Positions 24,727-33,474 of a DNA stretch of 64,000 nt are shown piece by piece. The notes under the pieces are model-generated. The model was not told the DNA's origin. It did not search any database and was given only the letters and a program-made list of their open reading frames with translations. A program made the position numbers and the translations under genes. The first letter of the stretch is position 1; every line of letters starts with the position of its first letter. The stretch is from VRUE01 sp963707965 (GTDB lineage: Bacteria; Actinomycetota; Thermoleophilia; Solirubrobacterales; 70-9): the NCBI GenBank assembly GCA_963707965.1, contig CAVPRR010000007.1:682001-746000 (forward strand), read 5' to 3'.

Positions 24727-26732
24727 GCGCCACCGCCTGGGCCTGGCTGGTCCTTCTCCTCCCGCTGCTCGGCTCGATCGTCATCTCGCTCGGCTTCCGG
24801 GTGCTGCCGGCGCGGGTCGCCGGTGCGATCGGCACCCTGGCGATCGGCCTCGCCTTCGCCTGCGCGGTCGGCGTGCTCCTCAACCTGCTCGGGGAGGAGC
24901 CGGACGCCCGCCACCACGCCTCCTCGCTTTGGGACTACGCGAGCGCCGCGGGGCTCGACATCAAGCTCGGCATCTACGTCGACCAGCTGTCGGCCTTCAT
25001 GATCCTCGTCGTCACCGGGGTCTCGACGCTGATCCACCTCTACTCGTTCGGCTATATGCGCTCCGACGAGGGCTACCACCGCTTCTTCAGCTACCTCAAC
25101 TTCTTCGTCTTCTCGATGCTGATGCTGGTCCTGGCGGGCAACTTCGTGATGCTGACCGTCGGCTGGGCCTTCGTCGGCTTCGCCTCCTACGCGCTGATCA
25201 GCTTCTGGTACCGGCGCACGACGGCGACCGGAGCGGGAATGAAGGCCTTCGTGATCAACGTCGTCGGCGACATCGGCCTCGTCCTCGCCGCCTTCCTGAT
25301 CTTCCGCGAGCTGGGGACCTTCGACTTCGGCGCCGTCTTCGCCCAGGCGCCGGAGGTGTTCTCACGGGGCGAGTGGACGATCACCGCGATCTGCCTGCTG
25401 CTGCTGGTCGGCGCCTTTGCCAAGTCGGCGCAGATCCCGTTCCACACCTGGCTGCCCGACGCGATGGAGGGCCCGACGCCGGTCTCGGCGCTGATCCACG
25501 CGGCGACGATGGTGACCGCCGGCGTCTACCTGATCGCCCGCACCCACGTCCTCTTCTACCTGGCGCCCACCGCCGCCGACGTCGGCGCCTTCGTCGGACT
25601 GGCGACGCTGCTGGTCGCCGGCACGATCGCGGTGGCGGTGACCGACCTGAAGCGGGTGATCGCCTACTCGACGATGAGCCAGATCGGCTACATGATCATG
25701 GGCGTCTCGATCGGCGCCTACTCGGCCGGGCTCTTCCACCTGATGACGCACGCCTTCTTCAAGGCGCTGCTCTTCATGTCGGCCGGCTCGATCATCTCGG
25801 CGATGGCGAACCGCCAGGACATCGACCGGATGAGCGGCTTCTGGAGGGCGATGCGATTCACCTCGGTCATGCTGCTGATCGGCGGCCTCGCGCTGGCCGC
25901 CTTCCCGGGCACCTCCGGCTTCTTCTCCAAGGACTCGATCCTCTCCTACGCCGAGACGCGCGGCGGGATGTATGAGTGGATGGCGATCGGCGGCTACGTC
26001 GGCGCCTTCCTCACCGCGCTCTACACCTTCCGGCTGATCTTCCGGGTGCTGCCCGGCAAGCCCTGCGCCGAGGCCCAGGAGCTGATCGACACGGGGCACC
26101 TCCACCACGCCGAGGCCGAGAACCCCGCGACCGGCGAGGCCGAGGACACCGAGGTCGGCTTCCCGGGCGCCCATCACCACATCGCCGAGCAGTCCTGGCC
26201 GATGGCGGCGGCGATGTCGGTCCTTGCGGTGGGGGCGCTGTTCGCCGGGCTGATCCAGGTCCCCGGCGTCGACAACGTCCTCTTCGGCTTCCTCGACCCG
26301 GTCTTCCGCGACTCGCCGCTGGCCGAGATCCGCCCGTCGGTGAGCCATGAGTGGACCGGGCTGGCGGTCGGCGCCGCCGTGGCGCTGGTCGGGATCGCAG
26401 CCGCCTGGCTGCTCTGGTCGGAGCGGCCCTCGCTGCCCGCCCTGTTCCGCGCGCGCCTTCGCCCCGTCTACCTCCTCTGCCTCAACAAGTGGTACTTCGA
26501 CGAGGCGATCGACTGGCTGGTCGTGCGGCCCGCGCTGGCGATCGGCCGCTTCGCCAACCGGACCTTCGAGCGGGTGGTCGTCGGCGGCCTCGTCAGCGGC
26601 ACCGCGGAGACCGTGCGCGGCGCGGGCGGCATCGTCCGTCTCGCGCAGACCGGCTTCGTCCGCAGCTACGCGCTGCTCTTGGTTGCCGGCTTCGCCGGCC
26701 TCGCCCTCTACTTCCTGCTGAGCAGCTCATGA
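24723..26732 (+). CDS. nuoL: NADH-quinone oxidoreductase subunit L
   Basis: A 669-residue antiporter-like proton-pumping subunit with about 16 helices including a long lateral helix near the C-terminus. Core motifs: MLTVGWAFVGFASYALISFW, AKSAQIPFHTWLPDAMEGP with the conserved lysine, PVSALIHAATMVTAGVYL, and LKRVIAYSTMSQIGYM. The hydrophilic stretch with HHAEAENPATGEAEDTEVGF is a loop longer than usual. The start overlaps nuoK and the stop overlaps nuoM by 4 bp. Confidence 0.97.
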   Translation: MSATAWAWLVLLLPLLGSIVISLGFRVLPARVAGAIGTLAIGLAFACAVGVLLNLLGEEPDARHHASSLWDYASAAGLDIKLGIYVDQLSAFMILVVTGVSTLIHLYSFGYMRSDEGYHRFFSYLNFFVFSMLMLVLAGNFVMLTVGWAFVGFASYALISFWYRRTTATGAGMKAFVINVVGDIGLVLAAFLIFRELGTFDFGAVFAQAPEVFSRGEWTITAICLLLLVGAFAKSAQIPFHTWLPDAMEGPTPVSALIHAATMVTAGVYLIARTHVLFYLAPTAADVGAFVGLATLLVAGTIAVAVTDLKRVIAYSTMSQIGYMIMGVSIGAYSAGLFHLMTHAFFKALLFMSAGSIISAMANRQDIDRMSGFWRAMRFTSVMLLIGGLALAAFPGTSGFFSKDSILSYAETRGGMYEWMAIGGYVGAFLTALYTFRLIFRVLPGKPCAEAQELIDTGHLHHAEAENPATGEAEDTEVGFPGAHHHIAEQSWPMAAAMSVLAVGALFAGLIQVPGVDNVLFGFLDPVFRDSPLAEIRPSVSHEWTGLAVGAAVALVGIAAAWLLWSERPSLPALFRARLRPVYLLCLNKWYFDEAIDWLVVRPALAIGRFANRTFERVVVGGLVSGTAETVRGAGGIVRLAQTGFVRSYALLLVAGFAGLALYFLLSSS

Positions 26733-28390
26733 TCAACTCGGTTCTCTGGACACCGCTGCTCTTCGGCCTCATCGGCCTCTTCCTGCCAAGGCGCCTTGCC
26801 GGCTGGTGGGCGACGCTGGGGACGATCGTCACGCTCGCCCTGGCGATCTCGCTGCTGGCCGGCTTCGACTCAGGCGCTGCGGGGCTTCAGGACACGGTCG
26901 ACGTCACCTGGATCTCCGGGCTGGGCGTCGACTACAGCCTCGGCATCGACGGCCTCAACGTCTTCCTGGTCCTGCTGACGGCGGTGCTGTGGGCCGGGGG
27001 GACGGCGTTTGCCGCCTTCCGCGAGCAGGAGCGGCCGCACCTCTTCTTCCTGATGATGCTGCTTGGCGAGACCGCGACCCTGGGCGCCTTCGTGGCCCAG
27101 GACCTGCTCCTCTTCGTCCTCTTCTTCGACCTGATGCTGGTCCCGTTCTACTTCCTCTTCGGGGCGTGGGGAACGGACCGCGCCGACGGCGTCACGGCCT
27201 CGGCGGCGACGCTGAAGATGATCGTCTACACGCTGATCGGCTCGCTGCTGATGCTGGTCGCGGCGATCGCAACCGCGGTCATCGCGGCGGACGGCGGTCA
27301 CCTGACCTTCTCGATCGCCGACCTCTCCCGCCAGCCGATCGGCGAGGGCAGCCAGCGCTGGATCTTCTGGTTCTTCGCCGCCGCCTTCCTGGTCAAGATG
27401 CCCGCCTTCCTCCTGCACGGCTGGATGCCCGACGCCTACCGCGCCGCGCCGCTGCCGGTGCTTGCCGTCTTCTCCGGAGTCCTGGCCAAGGTCGGCGCCT
27501 ACGGCTTCCTGCGAGTGGTGCTGCCGCTCTTCCCCGACGCGACCGTCCAGTTCCAGGAGGTGGTGCTGGTGATCGCGCTGGCCTCGATCCTCTACGGCTC
27601 GGTGATGGCCTTCACCCAGACCAACGTGCGGCTCGTGGCCGGCTACTCCTCGGTCGCCCAGCTCGGCTTCATCACGGCCGGGATCTTCGCCCTGCAGGCT
27701 GACGGGGCCGGTGGAGCGATCCTCCAGATGGTCAACCACGGCCTCGTCGTGGCGCCCCTCTTCATCGTCGTCGCGATCCTCGCCGAGCGCTCCGGCACCG
27801 AAGACCTGCGTGAGATGGGCGGGATGGCGATGCGCGCCCCCGTCCTCGCGGCGCTGTTCCTGATCGTCACGCTGGCCACCCTGGCGATGCCGGGATCGGC
27901 CAACTTCATCGGCGAGTTCTACATCCTCAACGCGCTCTTCCAGGCGAAGATCGTCTTCGCCATCGTTGCGATCTCGGGCGTGGCTATGTCCGCCTACTAC
28001 GCGCTGCGCCTCTACCAGCGCACGATGCACAACCGCCGTCCGCAGGGGCTCGTCTCGCGGGAGATCGGCCTGCGCGACGGACTCGTCCTCGCCCCGCTCG
28101 TGCTTTGCATTCTCGGCCTCGCCCTCTACCCGCAGCTGATCCTGCACCGCACCGACCGCTCGGTGACCGCGACCGTCGCGGCCGCCAGCGGGGCGCCCGC
28201 CTCAACCGGCGCGACACCCGCATCAACCGAGCGCCTCGTGCCACCCAAGGACCTCGTGGCGACGGGACTGAAAGGCACCCATACGGTGCAAAATCGTCCC
28301 GTCGACGGAGCACACGTGGCGACGGGACTGAAAGGCACCCATACGGTGCAAAATCGTCCCGTCGACGGGGCTGGGGAGGGAAGTGAGTGA
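26729..28390 (+). CDS. nuoM: NADH-quinone oxidoreductase subunit M with repeat-derived C-terminal tail
   Basis: A 553-residue antiporter-like proton-pumping subunit with about 14 helices. Motifs: LLFVLFFDLMLVPFYFLFGAW with the key glutamate region replaced in the usual NuoM context by LFFDLMLVP, KMPAFLLHGWMPDAYRAAP with the conserved lysine, and TNVRLVAGYSSVAQLGFI. The family normally ends soon after YPQLIL (about residue 472). Here some 80 residues follow: an Ala/Thr/Ser linker and two exact copies of a 20-residue peptide (ATGLKGTHTVQNRPVDGA) translated from two family 1 palindromic repeats. The start overlaps nuoL by 4 bp and the stop nuoN by 3-4 bp. Confidence 0.95.
   Translation: MINSVLWTPLLFGLIGLFLPRRLAGWWATLGTIVTLALAISLLAGFDSGAAGLQDTVDVTWISGLGVDYSLGIDGLNVFLVLLTAVLWAGGTAFAAFREQERPHLFFLMMLLGETATLGAFVAQDLLLFVLFFDLMLVPFYFLFGAWGTDRADGVTASAATLKMIVYTLIGSLLMLVAAIATAVIAADGGHLTFSIADLSRQPIGEGSQRWIFWFFAAAFLVKMPAFLLHGWMPDAYRAAPLPVLAVFSGVLAKVGAYGFLRVVLPLFPDATVQFQEVVLVIALASILYGSVMAFTQTNVRLVAGYSSVAQLGFITAGIFALQADGAGGAILQMVNHGLVVAPLFIVVAILAERSGTEDLREMGGMAMRAPVLAALFLIVTLATLAMPGSANFIGEFYILNALFQAKIVFAIVAISGVAMSAYYALRLYQRTMHNRRPQGLVSREIGLRDGLVLAPLVLCILGLALYPQLILHRTDRSVTATVAAASGAPASTGATPASTERLVPPKDLVATGLKGTHTVQNRPVDGAHVATGLKGTHTVQNRPVDGAGEGSE
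28258..28367. repeat. Palindromic repeat family 1, locus C (doublet inside nuoM, period 60 bp)
   Basis: Two identical copies (28258-28307 and 28318-28367), in inverted orientation relative to loci A, B and D. Each has outer arms GCGACGGGACTGA against AATCGTCCCGTCG and an inner hairpin GCACC-CATAC-GGTGC. Because the 60 bp period is a multiple of three, both copies are read in the same frame and give a repeated peptide at the NuoM C-terminus. Confidence 0.93.
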
Positions 28391-29886
28391 TGAGCTTCGC
28401 GGCACCGCATATCGACTACGCGGGACTCTCGCCCGTCATCGCCCTGACCACCGGGGTCTGCGTGGTGCTCCTCAGCGCCGTCATCCGTCCGCTGCGGCGC
28501 AGCGCTCCAGCGCTGACGATCCTGACGCTGGCCGTGACGGCCGGGCTGCTGATCTGGCAGTGGAACGAGTCGAAGGACCTCGTCTCCGGGGCGCTGCGCC
28601 TCGACGACCTGGCGATCTCGATCTCCCTGATAGCGATATTCAGCGCCGCCTTCGCGGTCCTGCTCTCGACCCGCGAGCCGGCAACCGAGCATGCCGGCTC
28701 GGGCGAGTACCACTCGCTGCTGCTCGGCTCGGTCCTGGGGATGACCCTGCTGGCGCAGGCCCAGAATCTGGTCACCTTCTTCATCGCAATCGAGACCCTC
28801 TCGATTCCCCTCTACATCCTCTGCGCAACCAACCTGCGCCAGGAGCGGTCGCTCGAGTCCGGGCTCAAGTACCTGATCGTCGGCTCGCTGGGCTCGGCGA
28901 CGCTGCTCTACGGGATGGCCTTCCTCTACGGCGGCTCCGGCTCGACCGACTTCGCCGGGATCGCGGCGGGAATCGCCGGCGAGGGAGTGCTCAGCGATCC
29001 GCTGGTTCTGATTGGGATCGCTCTGGTCGGGGTCGGGCTCGCCTTCAAGACCTCGATCGCCCCCTTCCACCAGTGGACCCCCGACGTGTACGAGGGCGCC
29101 CCCACCCCGGTCACGGCCTTCATGGCCGTCGCCACCAAGGCGGCGGCGTTCGCCGTCTTCGTCCGCTTCTTCGACGTCGCCCTGGCGTCGCAGGTGAGCG
29201 ACTGGCAACCCGCCCTCGCGACCCTCGCCGCGGTGACGATCGTCGTCGGCAACGTGGGTGCCCTCGGCCAGGACTCGCTGAAGCGGCTGCTCGGCTACTC
29301 GGGCGTGGCCCAGGCCGGCTACATCCTCGGCGGACTGGTCGTGGCAAGCGAGGCCGGCGTCGACGCGCTGGTCTTCTACCTGGCGGGCTACGCCCTGATG
29401 AACCTGGCGGCCTTCGCCGTCGTCGTCGCCCGCGAGCGCGAAACCCCCTATGGCGACGACATCCGCGCCGTGCAGGGCCTGGGTCGCGAGCGGCCGCTGC
29501 TCGCCTGGCCGCTGACGATCTCGATGCTGGCCCTGGCGGGGCTGCCGGCGACGGTGGGCTTCATCGGCAAGCTGTACCTGATCGAGGCGCTGGTCGCCGG
29601 CGACTACACCTGGCTCGCCGTCTTCATCGCGGTCGGCACGATGATCTCCCTCGCCTACTACCTGCGAGTCGTGGCGGCGATGTGGATGCGCCCGGGCGGC
29701 GAACCCGCGGCGGCACCTGCGATCGCCGGAGCCTCTCCCGAGGCCGACCCGATCGACCCGGAGGCCGGCCGCCGCCTCTACCTCACGATCCCGGCGCTGC
29801 TTGCGGCCGCCGGCGCGGTCTTCTTCGGAATCGTCCCCCAGCCGCTGGTCGACTTCGCTCAGCACGCCGGCGCGTCCCTCTTCTGA
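28390..29886 (+). CDS. nuoN: NADH-quinone oxidoreductase subunit N
   Basis: A 498-residue antiporter-like proton-pumping subunit and last gene of the nuo operon. Motifs: NLVTFFIAIETLSIPLYIL with the conserved glutamate, FKTSIAPFHQWTPDVYEGAP with the lysine, and LKRLLGYSGVAQAGYILGG. ATG at 28390 is favoured, with GGGAGGGAAG upstream supplied by the sequence right after the last repeat copy; a GTG at 28387 is in frame. It ends 24 bp before an AEC transporter gene on the same strand. Confidence 0.96.
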   Translation: MSFAAPHIDYAGLSPVIALTTGVCVVLLSAVIRPLRRSAPALTILTLAVTAGLLIWQWNESKDLVSGALRLDDLAISISLIAIFSAAFAVLLSTREPATEHAGSGEYHSLLLGSVLGMTLLAQAQNLVTFFIAIETLSIPLYILCATNLRQERSLESGLKYLIVGSLGSATLLYGMAFLYGGSGSTDFAGIAAGIAGEGVLSDPLVLIGIALVGVGLAFKTSIAPFHQWTPDVYEGAPTPVTAFMAVATKAAAFAVFVRFFDVALASQVSDWQPALATLAAVTIVVGNVGALGQDSLKRLLGYSGVAQAGYILGGLVVASEAGVDALVFYLAGYALMNLAAFAVVVARERETPYGDDIRAVQGLGRERPLLAWPLTISMLALAGLPATVGFIGKLYLIEALVAGDYTWLAVFIAVGTMISLAYYLRVVAAMWMRPGGEPAAAPAIAGASPEADPIDPEAGRRLYLTIPALLAAAGAVFFGIVPQPLVDFAQHAGASLF

Positions 29887-29910
29887 GCCGCCCCATAGCC
29901 TGAGCAACCG

Positions 29911-30834
29911 ATGGGTGTCCTGCTGACAGCGGGAGCAATCGTCGTCGCGGTCGCGGCCGGCGTCTCCGCCGAGCGGCGCCGGCCGGCGGCCGCGGGGCTC
30001 GCCGCGCGCCGCTCGCTGCTGCTGATCCTCTACGTGCTGCTGCCGCCGGTGATCTTCTTCAACCTCGCCGCCAGCGAGGTCGACGTGCGGCATGGCGTCG
30101 GGCTGGGGCTGGGGCTCGTGGCGGTCTCGCTTGCCGCGCTGCTCGTCTGGTGGGTGGCCAGCCGTGTCCTGCAGCTGCCGCGGCCGCAGACCGGTGCTGT
30201 GATCTCGGCGGTGCTCTGCGTCAATACGGGCTACCTCGGCTACCCGCTGACGGTGGCGCTGCTGGGGCGCGATGAGCTCCCGACCGCCGTGCTCTACGAC
30301 GTGCTGGTCAGCGGCCCCTCGCTGCTGCTCGGCGCCTTCGCAATCGGCGCCGCCTTCGGCACCAGGGCGGGCGAGGGGCCGCGCGAGCGGGTGCGCGCCT
30401 TCTTCACCCGCAACCCGCCGCTCTACGCGGCGATTGCCGGCCTGCTGGCCCCCGACGCCCTGGCACCGCACGTCCTGGTCGACGTCTCCCAGGCGCTGGT
30501 CGTGGCAATCCTGCCGATCGGCTTCTTCGCGGTCGGCGCAACGCTGGCCGAGGGAGCCGAACGCGGCCAGCTGCCGGTCCCGCCGCCACTGACCCGGCCG
30601 GTTGCGCTTGCCGTCGTCGCGAGACTGGCCGTTGCGCCCGCGCTGCTGATCCTGCTCGCCGCCCCCCTGATCGAGCTGCCCGCCGCCTATCTACTGCTCG
30701 CCACGATGCCCACCGGGATCAACTCGATGGTCGTCGCCCACGCCTACGGCCTGGACATGGAGATCACCGCCGAGGCGGTCAGCTGGTCGACTGCGATAGT
30801 CGTTGCCGCCGCACTCGCCTCCCTGCTGGTCTGA
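29911..30834 (+). CDS. AEC (auxin efflux carrier) family transporter
   Basis: A 307-residue membrane protein with two five-helix halves. Recognised by LLLILYVLLPPVIFFNLAA in the first half, the crossover VNTGYLGYPLTVALLGRDEL, and the second-half PTGINSMVVAHAYGLDMEI with a matching crossover; these are bile-acid/AEC-type fold features. Bacterial members export or import malate, malonate and other organic anions; the substrate here is unknown. It lies 24 bp after nuoN and could be read through from the nuo operon. Confidence 0.88.
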   Translation: MGVLLTAGAIVVAVAAGVSAERRRPAAAGLAARRSLLLILYVLLPPVIFFNLAASEVDVRHGVGLGLGLVAVSLAALLVWWVASRVLQLPRPQTGAVISAVLCVNTGYLGYPLTVALLGRDELPTAVLYDVLVSGPSLLLGAFAIGAAFGTRAGEGPRERVRAFFTRNPPLYAAIAGLLAPDALAPHVLVDVSQALVVAILPIGFFAVGATLAEGAERGQLPVPPPLTRPVALAVVARLAVAPALLILLAAPLIELPAAYLLLATMPTGINSMVVAHAYGLDMEITAEAVSWSTAIVVAAALASLLV

Positions 30835-31002
30835 GCCGTGGCCCCAGAATCCGCGACGGATGCCAGCGAGGGGCAGGGGCCTGCCGCGGCATGGCCCTCT
30901 CGTCGCCCTCGCCCGGGCTCGCGGCATCGACCGCCTCGGCAACGCCGCGGTCGTCAAGCGGCAGGTACGACTCCGCCACGCCCGGCGACCCTGATCGCCG
31001 GC

Positions 31003-31137
31003 CTACACGTCCGGGCGGCGGCCACCGCTGTCCGGCAGGGGGATGACGCCGATGCCAAGCCTCCGGGCGACTTTCGCGACGGCTCCGTCGGAGGTGGCTA
31101 TCTCGTCATCCGGGCCTGCTGTCGCAAGAAGGACACA
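31003..31137 (-). pseudogene. C-terminal remnant of a PIN-domain (VapC-like) protein
   Basis: About 43 residues ending at TAG 31003-31005, readable as DCVLLATAG, then IATSDGAVAKVARRLGIGV and PLPDSGGRRP. This is the usual end of a PIN ribonuclease toxin, including the late acidic residue in TSD. The upstream part of the gene is missing: the frame runs out into antisense-free sequence of the lipase gene in another frame, whose last 40 bp it overlaps. It is best explained as a deletion that left only the last third of a toxin gene. No antitoxin is recognisable. Bases 30840-31000 hold a further protein-like frame on the same strand (SYLPLDDRGVAEAVDAA) of unknown origin. Confidence 0.5.
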
Positions 31138-32294
31138 GTCATGCCGTCCGTGTAGCTGCGGCCCGGCGTGGCTTGGCATGCATAGTCGCCGCGGGGTCGC
31201 ACGTACATCAGGCCGATGCAGGCGCCGATCGCGCGCTGGCCGTAGGCGTTGGGATGCAGGGACTCGCGCACCGAGCCCTGGGTGAAATCGAGGCGGCGAA
31301 CCCACTCGGCCGCCAGCGGAGAGGGACCCGCCGGGCCCACGAGGCGTGCGCGGCGGTCGCACAGCTGGTGGCCGTCGAGGGCGTGCTGGAGGTCGAGGAA
31401 CTCCGCGCCGACCCCTGCGGTGGCTGCTCGCATCGCCGCGACGATCGACGGGGTCGCCCACTCCGCGGCCCAGCGGGAGTCGGCATCCCAGAGGGGGCAG
31501 CCTCCCTGGGTCAGGCGGCTCCAGCCGCTCTCCGGATAGCGAATCCTGAGGCCGCCGGGAAACGGCGACGCATAGCCCATCGTCACCAGCCGGTAGTCGC
31601 GAAGCCGGTAGCCGGCATCCGCCATCGTCGCTCGGACCTGTCGCAGCGCCCGGCGGAGGCCGCGCTGCATGGCGGGCAGCGCGGCCTCGACGTCAGCCTG
31701 CCCGCGGCGCCAGCAGAAGCGCGGGTCGCTGGGGGAGCTGCGCGCCCAGTCGAGGGCGCACCCGATCACCAGGTTTCCGAAGCCGACGTCGTTGGCCCCA
31801 ACGGTGACCACGACAAGCTTGACGTCGTCGCGGCCGGCCACCGCCGCCAGCTGGTCCGCCTGAGGCGGCTCCCCCCGAAGGGACCTTCCACCCGCCACGG
31901 CTCGCCAGACGTTCCTCGCCTGCGCACCCGAACAGGCCAGGTTCACAGCCTCGCCCGCCGCAATCGGGGCGCTGAGGATCGGCGCCACGTCAGAGCGGTG
32001 GCAGCCGCTGTCCTCGGATTCGCCGTAGACGCGGTGCGGGTCGTGCCTGCAACCGCCGCTCGGGCCGCAGGCGAAGGCAGCGCGATCGGTTCCCGAGCGA
32101 GCCCCGAACCGATCGCTGCCGTTACCCATCCATCGTCCACCCTCGCCCGAGATGAAGCTGTCCCCCAGTGAGACGACCGCCGTGGTGGCCGATCCGGGGC
32201 TCGCGGGCGCCGGCCGCGCCGCCGCCAACCCCGCAATTCCGACCGCAACGGCAGTTCCAACCGCAACGACGACCGCCACGCCAATCCTTCCCAT
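31098..32294 (-). CDS. Secreted SGNH/GDSL hydrolase (lipase/esterase-like)
   Basis: A 398-residue exported esterase. The signal peptide occupies residues 1-32 (VAVVVAVGTAVAVGIAGLAA). SGNH blocks: GDSFISGEGGRWM with the nucleophile serine, an oxyanion glycine in the NLACSGAQARN region, VTVGANDVGF (block III Asn) and SLHPNAYGQRAIG with the catalytic Asp-x-x-His-type histidine. Several cysteines suggest disulfides. This resembles actinobacterial lipases such as the Streptomyces GDSL lipase group. The ATG at 32294 has a GGGAGG site. The 3' end overlaps a decayed PIN gene, so the last residues (FLRQQARMTR) may be altered. Confidence 0.88.
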   Translation of the reverse strand: MGRIGVAVVVAVGTAVAVGIAGLAAARPAPASPGSATTAVVSLGDSFISGEGGRWMGNGSDRFGARSGTDRAAFACGPSGGCRHDPHRVYGESEDSGCHRSDVAPILSAPIAAGEAVNLACSGAQARNVWRAVAGGRSLRGEPPQADQLAAVAGRDDVKLVVVTVGANDVGFGNLVIGCALDWARSSPSDPRFCWRRGQADVEAALPAMQRGLRRALRQVRATMADAGYRLRDYRLVTMGYASPFPGGLRIRYPESGWSRLTQGGCPLWDADSRWAAEWATPSIVAAMRAATAGVGAEFLDLQHALDGHQLCDRRARLVGPAGPSPLAAEWVRRLDFTQGSVRESLHPNAYGQRAIGACIGLMYVRPRGDYACQATPGRSYTDGMTVSFLRQQARMTR

Positions 32295-32449
32295 CGCGCC
32301 TCCCTGGCCGCGCCGGCACCTCGCGCCGGCTCCTGCCACCAGATAAGCCGCGGCGGCGCCCGGGATCAAGGCGCTGCGCAGGAGATTTCACATTGCGGTG
32401 CCGAGAAGTTTCAGTTCCGTCTCAATTCGCGATCGCCGCGTCGATCGCC

Positions 32450-32525
32450 CGCGCCGTTTGGCACGCCATCAGACCCGCGCCGTTTGGCACGCCATCAGAC
32501 CCGCGTTGGTGAGCACGCCATCAGG
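32450..32525. repeat. Tandem 26 bp repeat, 3 copies, at the 3' end of the GGDEF gene
   Basis: Two exact copies of a unit beginning GCGCCGTTTGGCACGCCATC (period 26) and a third degraded copy that runs into the stop codon of the diguanylate cyclase gene. It lies between that stop and the start of the lipase gene, both on the minus strand. Confidence 0.8.
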
Positions 32526-33300
32526 CGGTGCTGCCGCCGTTGATCTTGTCGGCGGCGTCGGGAGCGGACCCACCTTCCCTGGCCACGTCGATCGTGTGAT
32601 CGCGGTCGGAGCGCCCTCCAGTCTGCTTCGCGCCCAGCAGGGCGAGATCGGCAACGCGGCTCAGCTGGTCGGCTGTGCGCCCGTCGGCGGGGAAGCTTGC
32701 GATGCCGGTAGAGGCGGACACGGGTAAACCGCCCGCTCCGCAGTCCCGCACCCGGGTTCGCAGCCGGGCCGCCACCTCCTCCGCCTCCTCGCCGTTCGCC
32801 TCGGGGGCGATCACCGCGAACTCATCGCCACCCTGGCGGAACACCGAGTCTTCGTCGCGCACTTCGTGGCGCAGCGCCGCCCCGATCTCGGCAAGAACCC
32901 GATCCCCCTCCAGGTGCCCGAATTCCTCGTTCACCTGCTTGAAGCCGTCGAGGTCGATCAGGATGAGGGCGAACTCGCGCCCGCGCCGGGCATGCCTGGA
33001 GATCTCCTGCCCGAGACGTTCCTGAAGCGCCCGGTAGTTGCCGACCCCGGTCAGCTCGTCGCGGCGCGACAGCACCCAAAGAGCCCTGCGGCCGGCTTCG
33101 AGCCGCCTGGCCAGGACGAACCACGCAAGCGCAACCGCGAGCAGGCACACCGCCTCGATCAGAGCGACGCCCAGCAGCTGGCCTCCGGTGAACGAGCCGA
33201 CCAGAAGCGGCGCCAGCATGCCGACGGCGATCGCGGCGAGACCGCCGATCAGGAAGCGGGGTGTGAGGCCCGCAGGCCCAGGACGCTCATCCGTTGTCAT
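32521..33300 (-). CDS. Diguanylate cyclase (GGDEF) with two membrane helices
   Basis: A 259-residue enzyme expected to make cyclic-di-GMP from GTP. Two N-terminal helices (about residues 16-36 and 42-64) anchor it to the membrane without a recognisable sensor domain. The catalytic motif GGDEF is intact at residues 157-161, and a product-binding I-site RDED lies five residues before it, so feedback inhibition is expected. Other domain hallmarks: DELTGVGNYRALQERL and LILIDLDGFKQVNEEFGHLE. The C-terminal tail is Gly/Ser/Asp-rich. The ATG at 33300 is preferred; no strong ribosome-binding site is seen. Confidence 0.92.
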   Translation of the reverse strand: MTTDERPGPAGLTPRFLIGGLAAIAVGMLAPLLVGSFTGGQLLGVALIEAVCLLAVALAWFVLARRLEAGRRALWVLSRRDELTGVGNYRALQERLGQEISRHARRGREFALILIDLDGFKQVNEEFGHLEGDRVLAEIGAALRHEVRDEDSVFRQGGDEFAVIAPEANGEEAEEVAARLRTRVRDCGAGGLPVSASTGIASFPADGRTADQLSRVADLALLGAKQTGGRSDRDHTIDVAREGGSAPDAADKINGGSTA

Positions 33301-33474
33301 GGCAGTACACATTCAAACCCGTTTTGGCCCCCGCGATTTGCAGACTGGCCCAGTAGACGACTGGCAACGCGGAAGCTTATTGTCTGAGAACAGCTCCAGC
33401 GATCGCGGCGGCGAGCACAGGAATCCGTCGATCGGCGGTGTGGTCCTGGCCGGAGGAGTTCCTAAGATGCTCCG

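Noticed and set aside
28126..30471. A 781-codon open frame on the minus strand opposite nuoM-nuoN and the AEC gene
   Set aside because: Spans three genuine plus-strand genes; composition (Arg/Asp/Gln/Gly) is that of a GC-driven shadow frame, and no motif is visible.
30779..30979. Possible small gene on the minus strand beginning with AESYLPLDDRGVAEAVDAA
   Set aside because: The first 30 residues look protein-like, but the frame then runs antisense through the AEC transporter gene with low-complexity sequence; treated only as possible remnant material next to the PIN fragment.
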